Positions 9,721 to 19,106 of a stretch of 64,000 bases of DNA are shown here, piece by piece. The notes beneath the pieces are model-generated. The model was not told the DNA's origin, did no database searches, and saw nothing but the letters and a program-made list of their open reading frames with translations. The stretch spans positions 124,001-188,000 of the forward strand of contig NZ_JGVU02000006.1 of assembly GCF_000708755.2 (NCBI RefSeq), written 5' to 3'. The stretch's first letter is position 1; each line of letters starts with the position of its first letter. The DNA comes from Metabacillus indicus LMG 22858 (GTDB taxonomy: Bacteria; Bacillota; Bacilli; Bacillales; Bacillaceae). The translations under genes were made by a program, and so were the position numbers.

Positions 9721-9864
9721 AGCACCTCATTTCAAAGATAGTTCTATCGTAGCATAATCATTATAAAAGAGCAGAACTGAAGCATTGACTTTAATCTCCC
9801 ATTGGATATCTTACCCAAACTGCCCGAAAACATGGTATGGTGAAGAATGAAAGGGGTGCAAAAG

Positions 9865-10794
9865 ATGAATAAAAAAATGCTCCTGCCTTATTTGGCGGCA
9901 ATCCTGAATGCCTCCATTGTGGGTCTGACCTTCCTGTTTACAAAGCTTGCGCTCGAGGATGCCTCCCCGTCCGATACGCTGTCCTACCGTTTCACCCTTG
10001 GTTTTATTGTTCTTATCCTGATCAAGATTATTTTTAAAGTGAAGCTTCCGGCAATCAAAAGCAAAAAAGCCCTTGGCTATTTATTGCTTCTTGCCCTGTT
10101 TTACCCAACTATGTTTTTTAGTTTTCAGGCTTTTGGCCTTCTTTATACCACATCTGCTGAAGGCGGTATTCTGATGGCGTTTGCTCCAATTTTGACTGCT
10201 CTTCTTGCTGCTTTATTTTTAAAAGAACGAACAAACCTCGTGCAGGTGCTGTTTATTTTCATGTCCATTGCCGGGGTTGTCTCCATTTTTTTTATGAAAG
10301 GCGCGAGCATTCAAACGGGCAGCTATCTCGGCTATCTGCTGCTTTTTATAGCCTGTCTTTCCATTGCAGGCTATACGGTGCTGGCAAGGTTTCTTTCAGT
10401 CTCTTATTCTCCCCTGCAGCTGAGCTTTATTATGGTTACGTTCGGCTTTGTCTTTTTTAATGCCTATGCCATTATTCAGCATGCCGCAGCGGGTGATTTG
10501 ATGACTTATACATCCCTATGGACAAATGTTCCGTTCTTGCTCTATACATGCTTTTTAGGGGTTTTTGCTACTCTTTTGACCTCTTTTCTGTCTAACTATA
10601 TTCTTTCAAAGCTGCCTGCTTCTCAAATGAGTGTATTTGCAAATCTGTCTACTGTTATTTCCATTGCAGCCGGGGCAATTGTGCTGAACGAAACGATTTA
10701 TCTTTACCATTGGATTGGCGCTTTTCTCATTATTGCAGGAGTAATCGGCACGAATGCCACTAAAAAAACAGGATCAAAAAGCCGCAGCCTTTAA
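9865..10794 (+). CDS. EamA/DMT-family transporter
   Basis: 309 residues from the ATG at 9865, which has AAAGGGGTG six bases upstream; an ATG at 9847 lies before that RBS and is unlikely. About ten transmembrane segments form two EamA repeats, the usual drug/metabolite transporter architecture. The substrate cannot be told. The stop codon overlaps that of the convergent histidine kinase gene (shared TTAA), so neither gene has its own terminator here. Confidence 0.85.
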   Translation: MNKKMLLPYLAAILNASIVGLTFLFTKLALEDASPSDTLSYRFTLGFIVLILIKIIFKVKLPAIKSKKALGYLLLLALFYPTMFFSFQAFGLLYTTSAEGGILMAFAPILTALLAALFLKERTNLVQVLFIFMSIAGVVSIFFMKGASIQTGSYLGYLLLFIACLSIAGYTVLARFLSVSYSPLQLSFIMVTFGFVFFNAYAIIQHAAAGDLMTYTSLWTNVPFLLYTCFLGVFATLLTSFLSNYILSKLPASQMSVFANLSTVISIAAGAIVLNETIYLYHWIGAFLIIAGVIGTNATKKTGSKSRSL

Positions 10795-12569
10795 TCCTGT
10801 TTTTCCGGAAGGGTAACATGAACCACGGTTCCCTGCCCTTCCTCACTTTCAAACTGAATGTCTCCCTGATGCTCTTCCCTGATAATCTTATAGCAGACTG
10901 TCAGCCCGAGCCCTGTGCCCTTCTCCTTGGTTGTATAAAAAGGTTCCCCAAGCTTTTCGAGCCGTGCTCTGCTTAAACCGGTTCCATCGTCTGCTATTGA
11001 AATTTGAATCCGTCCGTCAGGAAGTCTTTTAACAGATGCGGCGACTGTGCCTCCGTCCGGCATGGATTCGATTGCATTTTTAATCAGATTAATAAACACT
11101 TGTTTTAAATGATTTTTGTAGCCTTGTATCCAGAAAGGTTCAGAAGCCGCAAGCTTAAAGCGGATATCCCTTGTTTCCGCACTGCCTGTCATGAGCGTCA
11201 TGACATCTTCAATCACCGTTTTCATTTCAACAGAACTCATCGTCTGCATTTGCGGCTTTGCAATCAGCAGCAGCTCTCCGACTACTTCGTTGATTCTGTC
11301 GATCTCTTCTGACATGACCCTCAAGTGATCCCGCCTCGCACGAAGACTCTCATCCTCCTGAAGAATCTGGACGAACCCTTTAATAGAAGTCAGGGGATTG
11401 CGGATTTCATGGGCAATGCTTGCTGCAAGTTCTCCTACAACACTCATCTTTTCTGACTTTAAAATCAGTTCAGCTTCCCGCTTCTTTTGCGTAACATCGT
11501 TCCCTATGCAGAGTATGTACGTTTCGCCTTCCAGCCTGACCGGTATTTTCGTGACTTCGATCCATCTTGTGCCTCCGGTCGAATCAATGGCAAGCTCAGG
11601 CTCTGCCCATTTTTCGGTTTCCCATGACAGGATGCGAAGCTCCTCATCCCGGATTTTTTTTATTTGATCCGGCTGGTCATTTAAATCGGAATCTTCTTTT
11701 CCAATCAAATCACTTACTTCCCTGCCGTAAAGCTCAGACATCGCTTTATTTGCCAAAACAAACTTCAATTGCTGATTTTTCACATAAATATAGCTTGGAT
11801 TCAAATCCATCACTTTTATTAGAAAGTCTTTCTGATCGTTCAGATTCCGGTTCATCCTCTGAATCCGCCTAGAATGCATGACAAAATACGCCATAAAAAT
11901 GATCAGCGTCGAGAGAACTGAACCAAAACTTGATAAAAATAAGGGAAGAACATGATAGCCCGCAAGCACCCCATTTATGAAAACGAACAAGATCGACGTG
12001 CAGAAAAAGATGCTGAAGAAACGCACGTCTCTGTCAGCAAGCTGCATCGAAACTCTGATCAGCAGGAGAATGGTGAAAAAAACGGCCGCAATGTTCAGGT
12101 AATACGTCCAGTTCAATCCTCCGAACACAGGATAGTAGTGGTCAGGGAAAAAATCATCCTGAATCATTCTCATGCCTGAGATTCCATAAGACGTAAGATT
12201 AACAGTAAAAACAAGGGTGCTCCAAAGCATAAAAATACGGAACGTTTTTATGTTAACGATCCTGAACCAGTTTTTTTCAGAAACAAAGTTCTCGTCTTTT
12301 AAAAGCAGGTACATGTAATAAAAAACCACCGGCAGGATAAAAATGGAGCCAAAGCGCCCTATTTTAAATAACCATTCGGCTGTTCCGGCTGAAAACAAAT
12401 CCGTTCCGTACAGGACCGCAACATCTATCTGCCAGATAAACAGCATCATTAAAAAGGATACAATCGCCTTTGAGAGAATGGTTTTTTCATTTATATAAAT
12501 AATCATCCCAAGAAGCATCGGGATGAGGGACACGAGTCCAAGAATTGTGAAATACATACTGGCGTTCAC
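10791..12569 (-). CDS. Membrane sensor histidine kinase with 7TM, PAS, HisKA and HATPase domains
   Basis: 592 residues. Residues 1-235 contain seven to eight hydrophobic helices of the histidine-kinase 7TM type. A PAS domain follows (about 245-365), then the phospho-acceptor box HEIRNPLTSIKGF with His near residue 387, and an ATP-binding domain with the N box (NLIKNAIESMPDGG) and G boxes (DDGTGL, GTGLGL). The HEIRNPLTSIKGF form is typical of Bacillus sporulation kinases feeding Spo0F/Spo0A. No response regulator gene is adjacent, which also fits an orphan phosphorelay kinase. The sporulation role is inference; the signal is unknown. Confidence 0.85.
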   Translation of the reverse strand: MNASMYFTILGLVSLIPMLLGMIIYINEKTILSKAIVSFLMMLFIWQIDVAVLYGTDLFSAGTAEWLFKIGRFGSIFILPVVFYYMYLLLKDENFVSEKNWFRIVNIKTFRIFMLWSTLVFTVNLTSYGISGMRMIQDDFFPDHYYPVFGGLNWTYYLNIAAVFFTILLLIRVSMQLADRDVRFFSIFFCTSILFVFINGVLAGYHVLPLFLSSFGSVLSTLIIFMAYFVMHSRRIQRMNRNLNDQKDFLIKVMDLNPSYIYVKNQQLKFVLANKAMSELYGREVSDLIGKEDSDLNDQPDQIKKIRDEELRILSWETEKWAEPELAIDSTGGTRWIEVTKIPVRLEGETYILCIGNDVTQKKREAELILKSEKMSVVGELAASIAHEIRNPLTSIKGFVQILQEDESLRARRDHLRVMSEEIDRINEVVGELLLIAKPQMQTMSSVEMKTVIEDVMTLMTGSAETRDIRFKLAASEPFWIQGYKNHLKQVFINLIKNAIESMPDGGTVAASVKRLPDGRIQISIADDGTGLSRARLEKLGEPFYTTKEKGTGLGLTVCYKIIREEHQGDIQFESEEGQGTVVHVTLPEKQD

Positions 12570-12646
12570 TCCGGTTTAATTGTGTAAGCATCCTCATTAT
12601 AGACGATAATCTGCCGGTGCGCGCATTCAATTTATTTTAAGAAAAC

Positions 12647-12673
12647 AAAAAGCACCTGCAGCAGGTGCTTTTT
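12647..12673. terminator. Terminator of yuiH, 27-bp near-perfect palindrome
   Basis: AAAAAGCACCTGC and GCAGGTGCTTTTT arms flank one base. It abuts the yuiH stop codon and could work in both directions. Confidence 0.85.
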
Positions 12674-13269
12674 CAGTCCCATGTAAACCTTTCCTCTTTC
12701 CATGGATCTCCGTACATGTGATACCCGTTCTTCTCCCAAAATCCAGGGTGATTGTGCTCTGTAAACTGAATAGCGCGCAGCCACTTGGCGCTTTTCCAAA
12801 AATACAGGTGAGGAAAAACGGCCCTGAACGGATAGCCGTGCTCAGGTGTAAGCGGTTCTCCGTTATGGGAGTGGGCAAGCAGACTCGTTTCTTTCAGGAA
12901 GTCTTCAATTGGAAGGTTTGTGGTCCATCCTTCTTCGGCATGGAGGATACAGTATTTCGCGTTCTCAAGCAGGCCACAGGCTTTAACAAGTTCACCCATC
13001 CGAATTCCTTTCCAGACATTATCAAGCTTTGACCAGCCCGTTACGCAGTGAATATCGTTTCCCTGTTCTGACTGAGGCAAGCTCTTGAGCTCTTCATATG
13101 TAAACTGCTTCGGCTGTTTGACCAGTCCGAAAATCTGAAGATCCCATTTGCTGATGTCCTCATAATACGGTACATTCCCTGCATGCAGGACAGGAAATGT
13201 TGTTGTAACATGCTGATTTGGCGGCACTCTGTCCGGGTCGCCTTTCGATCTTGCCTTGCCAAAATACAC
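12673..13269 (-). CDS. yuiH: Sulfite-oxidase-like molybdopterin oxidoreductase YuiH
   Basis: 198 residues, the length of B. subtilis YuiH. It has the sulfite oxidase/MsrP molybdopterin fold, with the cysteine expected to bind molybdenum at residue 75 (NDIHCVTGWS). No signal peptide is present. The start is GTG, seven bases after AAAGGAGG. Its physiological substrate is not known. It is divergent from bioY, as in B. subtilis. Confidence 0.9.
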   Translation of the reverse strand: MYFGKARSKGDPDRVPPNQHVTTTFPVLHAGNVPYYEDISKWDLQIFGLVKQPKQFTYEELKSLPQSEQGNDIHCVTGWSKLDNVWKGIRMGELVKACGLLENAKYCILHAEEGWTTNLPIEDFLKETSLLAHSHNGEPLTPEHGYPFRAVFPHLYFWKSAKWLRAIQFTEHNHPGFWEKNGYHMYGDPWKEERFTWD

Positions 13270-13284
13270 CGGGAGACCTCCTTT

Positions 13285-13311
13285 GTTAACCTTTTAAAAA
13301 TGAAGTTGACA
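13285..13311. promoter_or_regulatory. Candidate BirA operator/promoter before bioY
   Basis: TGTTAACC, an A/T spacer, then AGTTGACA form an imperfect dyad like Bacillus biotin-repressor sites. The right half contains a consensus -35 TTGACA (13306-13311), so binding would block bioY. I find no clear -10 at ideal spacing. Confidence 0.4.
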
Positions 13312-13373
13312 TATTTATGCGTTTTCAGTTACTCTTTAATGGAACATACATAGCATCTATGGGGGATGAGAAC

Positions 13374-13958
13374 ATGAAAACAAAATTAAAAGCTTATGAT
13401 CTGGCGCTTGTCGGGATGTTTGCAGCGCTGATGGCAATCGGCGCAAACCTTACTTCCTTTTTGACTGTGGGAACCGTGCCATTATCGATGCAGCCCTTTT
13501 TCTGTATTTTAGCAGGTTTGCTCCTCGGCAGCAGGCTTGGCGCATTATCTATGATTGTCTATGCGCTTATCGGCATTGCAGGTGCACCTGTATTTGCCCA
13601 GTTCAGCGGCGGCATCGGCGTGATTTTCGGCAGCACAGGCGGATTTATTCTCTCCTATATTGCGGCGGCATATGCAGCGGGGAAAATTGTTGAAGCAAGC
13701 AAAAAACCTGGATTGGGTGTATTCTTTTTATCATCGTTTGCAGGCATCGTACTTATTTATCTAATCGGAACAACCTATATGTATGCAGCTCTTAACTACT
13801 GGCTTAATGTGGATATGAGCTATGCAGGTGCATGGGCGGTCATGACATGGTTTATGGTCAAAGACGTCATTTTCACGGCAATCGGAGCGCTCATTGCACC
13901 AAGAATTTATCATGCTGTTCATAGAGGAGCAAAGACTGGGAGACACCGTGCAGCGTAA
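13374..13958 (+). CDS. bioY: Biotin transporter substrate-binding membrane subunit BioY
   Basis: 194 residues from ATG 13374 with GGGGGATGAG just upstream; an upstream in-frame ATG at 13317 lies in the promoter region. Six hydrophobic helices and the pattern GTVPLSMQPFFCILAGLLLG identify BioY, the S component of an ECF transporter that captures biotin. The energising EcfA/EcfT subunits are not nearby and are usually shared. It matches YuiG of B. subtilis by position beside yuiH. A BirA-like dyad precedes it. Confidence 0.92.
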   Translation: MKTKLKAYDLALVGMFAALMAIGANLTSFLTVGTVPLSMQPFFCILAGLLLGSRLGALSMIVYALIGIAGAPVFAQFSGGIGVIFGSTGGFILSYIAAAYAAGKIVEASKKPGLGVFFLSSFAGIVLIYLIGTTYMYAALNYWLNVDMSYAGAWAVMTWFMVKDVIFTAIGALIAPRIYHAVHRGAKTGRHRAA

Positions 13959-13984
13959 TGTTTGATTATGAGTCATTGTAAAAA

Positions 13985-14007
13985 ACTTGGAGAACTAATC
14001 TCCAGGT
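13985..14007 (+). terminator. Weak hairpin after bioY
   Basis: ACTTGGAGA/TCTCCAGGT with a 5-base loop, but only a short T run follows. Confidence 0.45.
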
Positions 14008-14052
14008 TTGATATTGTATAAATCTCTGCTCTCAATGGCTGCAATATGAACG

Positions 14053-14080
14053 AAAAAAGAACGCCAAGGCGTTCTTTTTC
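14053..14080. terminator. Terminator between bioY and the DUF6241 gene
   Basis: AAAGAACGCC/GGCGTTCTTT with a two-base loop and A and T runs on either side; bidirectional. Confidence 0.85.
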
Positions 14081-14106
14081 TTTCGTATTCTAGTGTCCGC
14101 GCCTTT

Positions 14107-14640
14107 TCATTTCTTATCTTCCTTATTCTCCTCCAAATACTGAGCCTCTTCAGCCTCCGACAGCACACCGGTCGCTTTTCCGATTGTCCCTCCCTGAAGA
14201 TTCCACACTGCATTATGGTCCCGGTCCGCTTTTGAGTAATCTCCTTCCAGCCATCTGCTTAAAATGTCAAGATACAGATCGGCATGTCCGAACGCAGATC
14301 TGTTGCTTTCAATCTGCTTCATTAAATAGAGAATCCTTTCTTCGGTTATTTCAAAATGGATCCATTTATCTTTTGCCTCAACCTTCTGGTGGGACATTCC
14401 GTGCAGGTACTTCTGAATTTGATCTTCTGTTACCGTTTCGCTGCCGACCGGAAACGGATTGCTGCTCAAGTCCACTTTTGCAAGCTTGTCTGCATGTTTA
14501 TCGATCTTGCTGTCTACCTGTTCAGCACTCTGCACAGGTGTTGGATTCAAATCGGTAAAAACATAAGCCGCCGCTCCTCCGCACACAAGAACAATGAAAA
14601 GAACGCCCGCAAAAATCCGCTTCTGCTTCGTCCACTTCAT
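14107..14640 (-). CDS. Membrane-anchored hypothetical protein, DUF6241-like
   Basis: 177 residues. A basic start (MKWTKQKR) and one hydrophobic helix (about residues 9-28) form an uncleaved anchor or signal. The rest is hydrophilic and predicted extracellular. The region with SNPFPVGSETVTEDQIQKYLHGMSHQKV resembles DUF6241 proteins of Bacillus. No catalytic motif is visible and no function is known. It has its own terminator and is probably monocistronic. Confidence 0.7.
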   Translation of the reverse strand: MKWTKQKRIFAGVLFIVLVCGGAAAYVFTDLNPTPVQSAEQVDSKIDKHADKLAKVDLSSNPFPVGSETVTEDQIQKYLHGMSHQKVEAKDKWIHFEITEERILYLMKQIESNRSAFGHADLYLDILSRWLEGDYSKADRDHNAVWNLQGGTIGKATGVLSEAEEAQYLEENKEDKK

Positions 14641-14825
14641 GACAGCACCCCTCTCATTTTTTCTTGTCTAGTTCGATTTCTCTTCTTCTATCTCCTGCTT
14701 CAGATTCAATCCTTGCACAACTAGACAAAATTCGATAAAATCTTACAGTATCATAGATTTCATGTATAAAAGATTCCTGTTTTGGAAAATCCTAAATATG
14801 AAATCTCATGAAAGAGGTGAACGTC

Positions 14826-14984
14826 ATGACCGTAATTCAAATGAAGCGCTACTTTTTAAGCGAGCTTGAGCGCGAAACATATGAAAACAAACTGGCTGCC
14901 GAAAAGCCTGAGCTCGAAGAAGTCATTCTTGAAATGGATGACGAAGAGCTTGTTCAGCGGATAAACAACTTACCTGTAAAATAG
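14826..14984 (+). CDS. Small acidic protein, 52 residues
   Basis: Short frame beginning MTVIQMKRYFLSELERET and ending DDEELVQRINNLPVK. The RBS AAAGAGGTGAACGTC precedes ATG, and a strong terminator follows two bases after the stop, so it has full gene signals. It is highly charged and mostly helical by composition. I do not recognise the family. Confidence 0.72.
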   Translation: MTVIQMKRYFLSELERETYENKLAAEKPELEEVILEMDDEELVQRINNLPVK

Positions 14985-14986
14985 CC

Positions 14987-15016
14987 AAAAGCCTCCTGCA
15001 AGAGCAGGAGGCTTTT
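14987..15016. terminator. Bidirectional terminator between the 52-residue gene and yuiF
   Basis: AAAGCCTCCTGC/GCAGGAGGCTTT, four-base loop, T run in both directions. Confidence 0.9.
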
Positions 15017-15022
15017 TCATGT

Positions 15023-16351
15023 TTATAAAACCATTGCGGCGATCCAGCCGAAAATAATCAGCGGGATATTATAGTGAAGGAAAGTAGGTACGACCGTATC
15101 CCAAATATGGTTATGCTCACCGTCGGCATTCAAACCTGATGTTGGTCCAAGCGTACTGTCAGATGCCGGAGAACCTGCATCCCCTAATGCACCGGCGGTT
15201 CCAACTAAGGCGATTGTCGCCATTGGGCTGAAACCAAGTTCGAGACATAGCGGGACAAAAATGGTAGCGATAATCGGAACAGTTGAGAACGAAGATCCGA
15301 TCCCCATAGTTACAAGCAAACCGACGAGAAGCATCAGCAATGCAGCAAGTGCCTGGTTTCCGTTAATGAGATCAGCTGACGTTTTTACAAGAGTTTCAAT
15401 ATGCCCCGTTTCCTGCATAACAGCTGCAAATCCTCCAGCAGAAAGCATGACAAATCCGATAAATGCCATCATTCTCATGCCCGTTGTCAGCAGTTCATCC
15501 GCTTCATTCCACTTCATCGAGCCTGTGGCATAAAGGACGATGATTCCGGCAAGCGCACCGAAGATCATTCCCTCTACCTCAAGTTTTTGAGACAGGATCA
15601 ATTGGACGGATAACGAAACGGCAATTGCAAGCACTGCAAATCCAACGCTTTTTTTCGTGTAAAAGGCCGTTTGCTGTCCGGCAACATTCTTCGTTTGATA
15701 GATCCGTTTTTTTCTGTATGTGAAAAAAGCAGCGGCTAAACCAATGACCATACCTGCAGATGGAATCAGCATAGCCTGAGGGATATCTTTCAGACTTACC
15801 TCAAGTCCGCCTGATGCCATATTCTTTTGAAGAATATCATGGAAAATGGCGCCGAATCCCACTGGAAGCAGCATATAAGGTGTAATCAGTCCAAAAGCAA
15901 TGACTACTGCAATTAAGCGGCGGTCTATTTCCAGCTGATTAAGAACCTTAAGCAGCGGCGGAATTAAAACAGGGATAAACGCGATATGAACCGGCACCAC
16001 GTTTTGTGAAAAGATTGAAATAGTCAGGATTACGAAAAGGATAAGTACTTTAGATAGAGATTTCTTTCTCTCTTCTCCTTCTTTGCCGACCAGTTTAATC
16101 GCTCCGTCAACCATTGCATCAGGCAATCCCGTTTTTGAAAGAGCGACAGCAAACGCACCGAGCAAAGCATAGCTCAGGGCAACTGTTGCATTGCTGCCAA
16201 GACCGCCCGTAAATGTTTCAATTGTTGCTTTTAAATCAAGACCGCCTGTCAATCCGCCGACAAGAGCTCCAGTCACAAGGGCAAAAACAACATTTACCCG
16301 CAGCAGGCTCAAAATCAGCATCACAACGACAGCCAAAATCACTGCATTCAT
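15023..16351 (-). CDS. yuiF: YuiF, Na+/H+ antiporter-type amino-acid permease
   Basis: 442 residues with about eleven transmembrane helices. The sequence has the NhaC/ion-transporter superfamily look, including [20 protein letters not shown] near residue 385, a conserved re-entrant region. B. subtilis YuiF occupies the same place between bioY and pepA. Annotated as Na+/H+ antiporter or amino-acid transporter; the substrate is not established. Confidence 0.85.
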   Translation of the reverse strand: MNAVILAVVVMLILSLLRVNVVFALVTGALVGGLTGGLDLKATIETFTGGLGSNATVALSYALLGAFAVALSKTGLPDAMVDGAIKLVGKEGEERKKSLSKVLILFVILTISIFSQNVVPVHIAFIPVLIPPLLKVLNQLEIDRRLIAVVIAFGLITPYMLLPVGFGAIFHDILQKNMASGGLEVSLKDIPQAMLIPSAGMVIGLAAAFFTYRKKRIYQTKNVAGQQTAFYTKKSVGFAVLAIAVSLSVQLILSQKLEVEGMIFGALAGIIVLYATGSMKWNEADELLTTGMRMMAFIGFVMLSAGGFAAVMQETGHIETLVKTSADLINGNQALAALLMLLVGLLVTMGIGSSFSTVPIIATIFVPLCLELGFSPMATIALVGTAGALGDAGSPASDSTLGPTSGLNADGEHNHIWDTVVPTFLHYNIPLIIFGWIAAMVL

Positions 16352-16507
16352 CTATAAAACCTCCGAAATCTTTTGCTTTAGTTTGGTAATGTATTAGAGA
16401 AATAAATTCAATAGAGATAAAATAACACATTTTCTTTTTTCATGTCAATGTTAAAATTTTATTATATTAGCAGACTAAAGGATTTAGAGGTGTGGAGGGA
16501 TTTTGGA

Positions 16508-16541
16508 AAAAAAAGAGCCGGCAGTATATAACTGCCGGACA
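16508..16541 (-). terminator. Terminator of pepA
   Basis: Stem GCCGGCAGT/ACTGCCGG(A), then a run of eight T on the minus strand. Confidence 0.88.
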
Positions 16542-16551
16542 CTTGAAAATT

Positions 16552-18042
16552 TTATGCTTCAAACCGTTCAACTAAAGCTGCCAGTGTACGCGCCATAACA
16601 CCTGTGGCGCCCGCAGGACCAAATTCATCCCCTTTGGATGATGTGGCTGTTCCTGCGATATCCAGGTGAACCCAAGGTGTGCCTTCTGCAAATTCACCTA
16701 TGAATGTGCCTGCCATAATGGCGTGCCCTTCTCGTCCTGGAGAATTGTTCAAGTCCGCCATTTTGCTTCCGCGCACTTTTTCAATGTCCTTCTTTGTAAT
16801 CGGCAGTCTCCAGATTGGCTCGCCGCATTCATGCGAAGCCTCAAGAACCTGCTCAAACAGGGCTTCATCGTTTGTCATGGCTCCAGTCGTGTGAGTGCCG
16901 AGGGCGATAATTACTCCTCCTGTAAGAGTCGCCACGTCCACTAAATAGTCTGCTCCGTGGTGCTTGGCATACGTGATGCCATCAGCAAGGACCAGCCTGC
17001 CTTCTGCATCTGTATTCAGCACCTCGATTGTTTTTCCGCTTAGTGATACGATGACATCATCCGGCTTAAACGCATTGCCGCTGATCATGTTGTCTGTTGA
17101 TGGAATCACTGCCAGTACATTTTGCTCTGGCTTCAGCTTCCCGATGATTTCCATCGCTCCAAGAACGGCAGCTGCTCCGCCCATATCTGTTTTCATGCCC
17201 ACAATACCGTCCTTTGGCTTAATCGAGTAGCCTCCGGTATCAAATGTGATGCCCTTGCCGACCAGGCCAATGACATCTTTCCATTCTTCTTTTCCCTGAT
17301 ATTTCAGGACGATCATCTTCGGCGGTTCCTCAGAGCCTTTGTTTACGGCAAGAAGCGCTCCCATTCCAAGCTTCTCCATGTCTTCCTTTTCAAGCACTTC
17401 ATACTGGAATCCGTATTTCCCCGCAAGATCTACTGAATACTTGGCAAGCTCTGTTGCTGTTAAGATGTTCCCTGGCATGTTGACAAGCGTTCTTGCAGCA
17501 TTTGTTCCTTCTCCAAAAGCGGAGCCTACTGTCAGACTTGAGCGTATTTCATCTTCGTCTGCCTGTGAAATGACTGTGACCTGATGAATGTTCCGCTCGG
17601 GTTCGTTTGAACGCTGTTTATAATCCTGAACTTTATATGTAGACAGCGGCAGCACCTCAGCAAGCGCATGTGCGGCCTCATTCCCGTCGACGTTTTCGTT
17701 TGTAAACGTATCAAGCCATACAGCGACAGACTGGATTTTAGCCTCCTGAACCGTTCTGAAAACCTTGGCGAAAGCTTCTCTTGATGCATCAAAATCATAT
17801 TCTTTTTCCTTGCCGAGTCCGACAAAGTAGATTCGCTTTACTGCCAGTTTTCCAAGTGTATGTACTTTGGTAATGGCTTTCTTTTTCGCTGACAGATCTC
17901 CTTCTTTGCTGAGCTCTGAAAGCTGTCCGTCAAGCTTCCGGTCAAGTTCGCCAAGAACGCCCGAAAACGGACCGTTTTTATGGAAAAGACCGATTACGAT
18001 TGTTTCTTCTTCCCAGGATGCATGTGATTTAATATGAAACAT
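16552..18042 (-). CDS. pepA: Leucyl aminopeptidase (M17)
   Basis: 496 residues, full length. The C-terminal catalytic domain shows the two-metal site and signature NTDAEGRL near residue 343, with [17 protein letters not shown] upstream. M17 enzymes form hexamers in the cytosol and remove N-terminal residues from peptides. It corresponds to B. subtilis YuiE/PepA. The start ATG has an AGGTGTG-type RBS. It is followed by its own terminator. Confidence 0.95.
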   Translation of the reverse strand: MFHIKSHASWEEETIVIGLFHKNGPFSGVLGELDRKLDGQLSELSKEGDLSAKKKAITKVHTLGKLAVKRIYFVGLGKEKEYDFDASREAFAKVFRTVQEAKIQSVAVWLDTFTNENVDGNEAAHALAEVLPLSTYKVQDYKQRSNEPERNIHQVTVISQADEDEIRSSLTVGSAFGEGTNAARTLVNMPGNILTATELAKYSVDLAGKYGFQYEVLEKEDMEKLGMGALLAVNKGSEEPPKMIVLKYQGKEEWKDVIGLVGKGITFDTGGYSIKPKDGIVGMKTDMGGAAAVLGAMEIIGKLKPEQNVLAVIPSTDNMISGNAFKPDDVIVSLSGKTIEVLNTDAEGRLVLADGITYAKHHGADYLVDVATLTGGVIIALGTHTTGAMTNDEALFEQVLEASHECGEPIWRLPITKKDIEKVRGSKMADLNNSPGREGHAIMAGTFIGEFAEGTPWVHLDIAGTATSSKGDEFGPAGATGVMARTLAALVERFEA

Positions 18043-18072
18043 CCAAGCACACCTCCATCATATAGTATGTTT

Positions 18073-18456
18073 TCATTCCTGCTCTTTCAGGTAAAGAAAA
18101 AGAGCAGGCAGTTTTGGGAGCCGTCCCGCTTCTTCAAAAGGCACCGACTGCACGTCAGATGGAATGATCTCAAGCGAACGTTCCATAAAATCATTTATTT
18201 CCTCAAGGTCGACGCCCCAGTGAAAAGGACGGTAAGGCTGTATGTAGGAATGCCCTGCTTGCATCATCAGCCGTGCTCCTTTAATATTGCCATATTCGTA
18301 ATGATAAATAGCGACCGTCATCTGAAGAAGCCCTTTTAAAAAAAGGTTATCTTTTTCAGTCAGCCAGATCCATTCAAGCAGATCATGGCACGTATAATAA
18401 TCGCCTTCATTAAATGAGATAAAAAACTGATAATATTCCATCGGATAAAGAGTCAT
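18073..18456 (-). CDS. DUF309 protein
   Basis: 127 residues with the DUF309 core: the helix FFISFNEGDYYTCHDLLE and the later FLKGLLQMTVAIYHYEYGN pattern. Members are small all-helical cytosolic proteins of unknown function. It lies between pepA and yuiD, transcribed with pepA. The best Shine-Dalgarno (GAGGGGAG) is about 12 bases from the ATG, somewhat far, but no other start is in frame. Confidence 0.8.
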   Translation of the reverse strand: MTLYPMEYYQFFISFNEGDYYTCHDLLEWIWLTEKDNLFLKGLLQMTVAIYHYEYGNIKGARLMMQAGHSYIQPYRPFHWGVDLEEINDFMERSLEIIPSDVQSVPFEEAGRLPKLPALFLYLKEQE

Positions 18457-18614
18457 GAAGCAGGCACACTCCCCTCTGTCCCCATTGTATCAAAGCACAA
18501 AAAGTTTTTATACTATTTGAACAAATGACAAAGGATAAGGGCACGAATACATGGAACTATAAATTAGAGCGATACCAGCATACCATCACGAAAACCGAAA
18601 GGATGTAAGACTTC

Positions 18615-19094
18615 ATGGAGACATTTCTTAACTTCCCTTTACTGGCTTCTCTTGCAGCCATCTTTTTTGCACAATTTGTAAAAGTGCCCATCACCTACAT
18701 AGCCACCCGCAAGATTGACTGGTCGCTTATCACAAGCACAGGCGGAATGCCGAGCTCTCACTCTGCAGCAGTAACGGCCCTTGCAACAGGGGTAGCGCTT
18801 GACAACGGCCTTGCTTCCTCCCTTTTCGCTATTTCAGCCGTATTTGCAATCATTACGATGTTTGATGCAACTGGAGTACGAAGGCATGCCGGTGAACAGG
18901 CAACCGTCCTCAATAAGCTAGTCACCGACTTTAATACATTTGTAGGCGAAGCCAAAAACTGGCCAAAACAAGAAGAACAAAAAAAGCAGGAAAAATTAAA
19001 AGAGCTCCTCGGACATCAGCCGATCGAGGTGTTCTTCGGGGGACTGACAGGCATTCTTCTGACTCTGTTCCTTCATTACCTGATTATCTTATAA
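18615..19094 (+). CDS. yuiD: YuiD, divergent PAP2-family membrane protein
   Basis: 159 residues with four to five hydrophobic segments. It has the divergent PAP2 pattern GGMPSSHSAAVTALATG (residues 43-59) and VRRHAGEQA, corresponding to phosphatase motifs with SSH and RRHAG. The family (DUF212) is membrane bound and presumed to act on lipid phosphates, though activity has not been shown to my knowledge. It is 12 bases upstream of the next gene, so the two are cotranscribed. Confidence 0.88.
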   Translation: METFLNFPLLASLAAIFFAQFVKVPITYIATRKIDWSLITSTGGMPSSHSAAVTALATGVALDNGLASSLFAISAVFAIITMFDATGVRRHAGEQATVLNKLVTDFNTFVGEAKNWPKQEEQKKQEKLKELLGHQPIEVFFGGLTGILLTLFLHYLIIL

Positions 19095-19106
19095 AGGAGA
19101 GATCGT

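Noticed and set aside
13317-13373. Longer N-terminus for BioY
   Set aside because: It would place the start beside the promoter -35; the ATG at 13374 has GGGGGATGAG and begins the conserved region.
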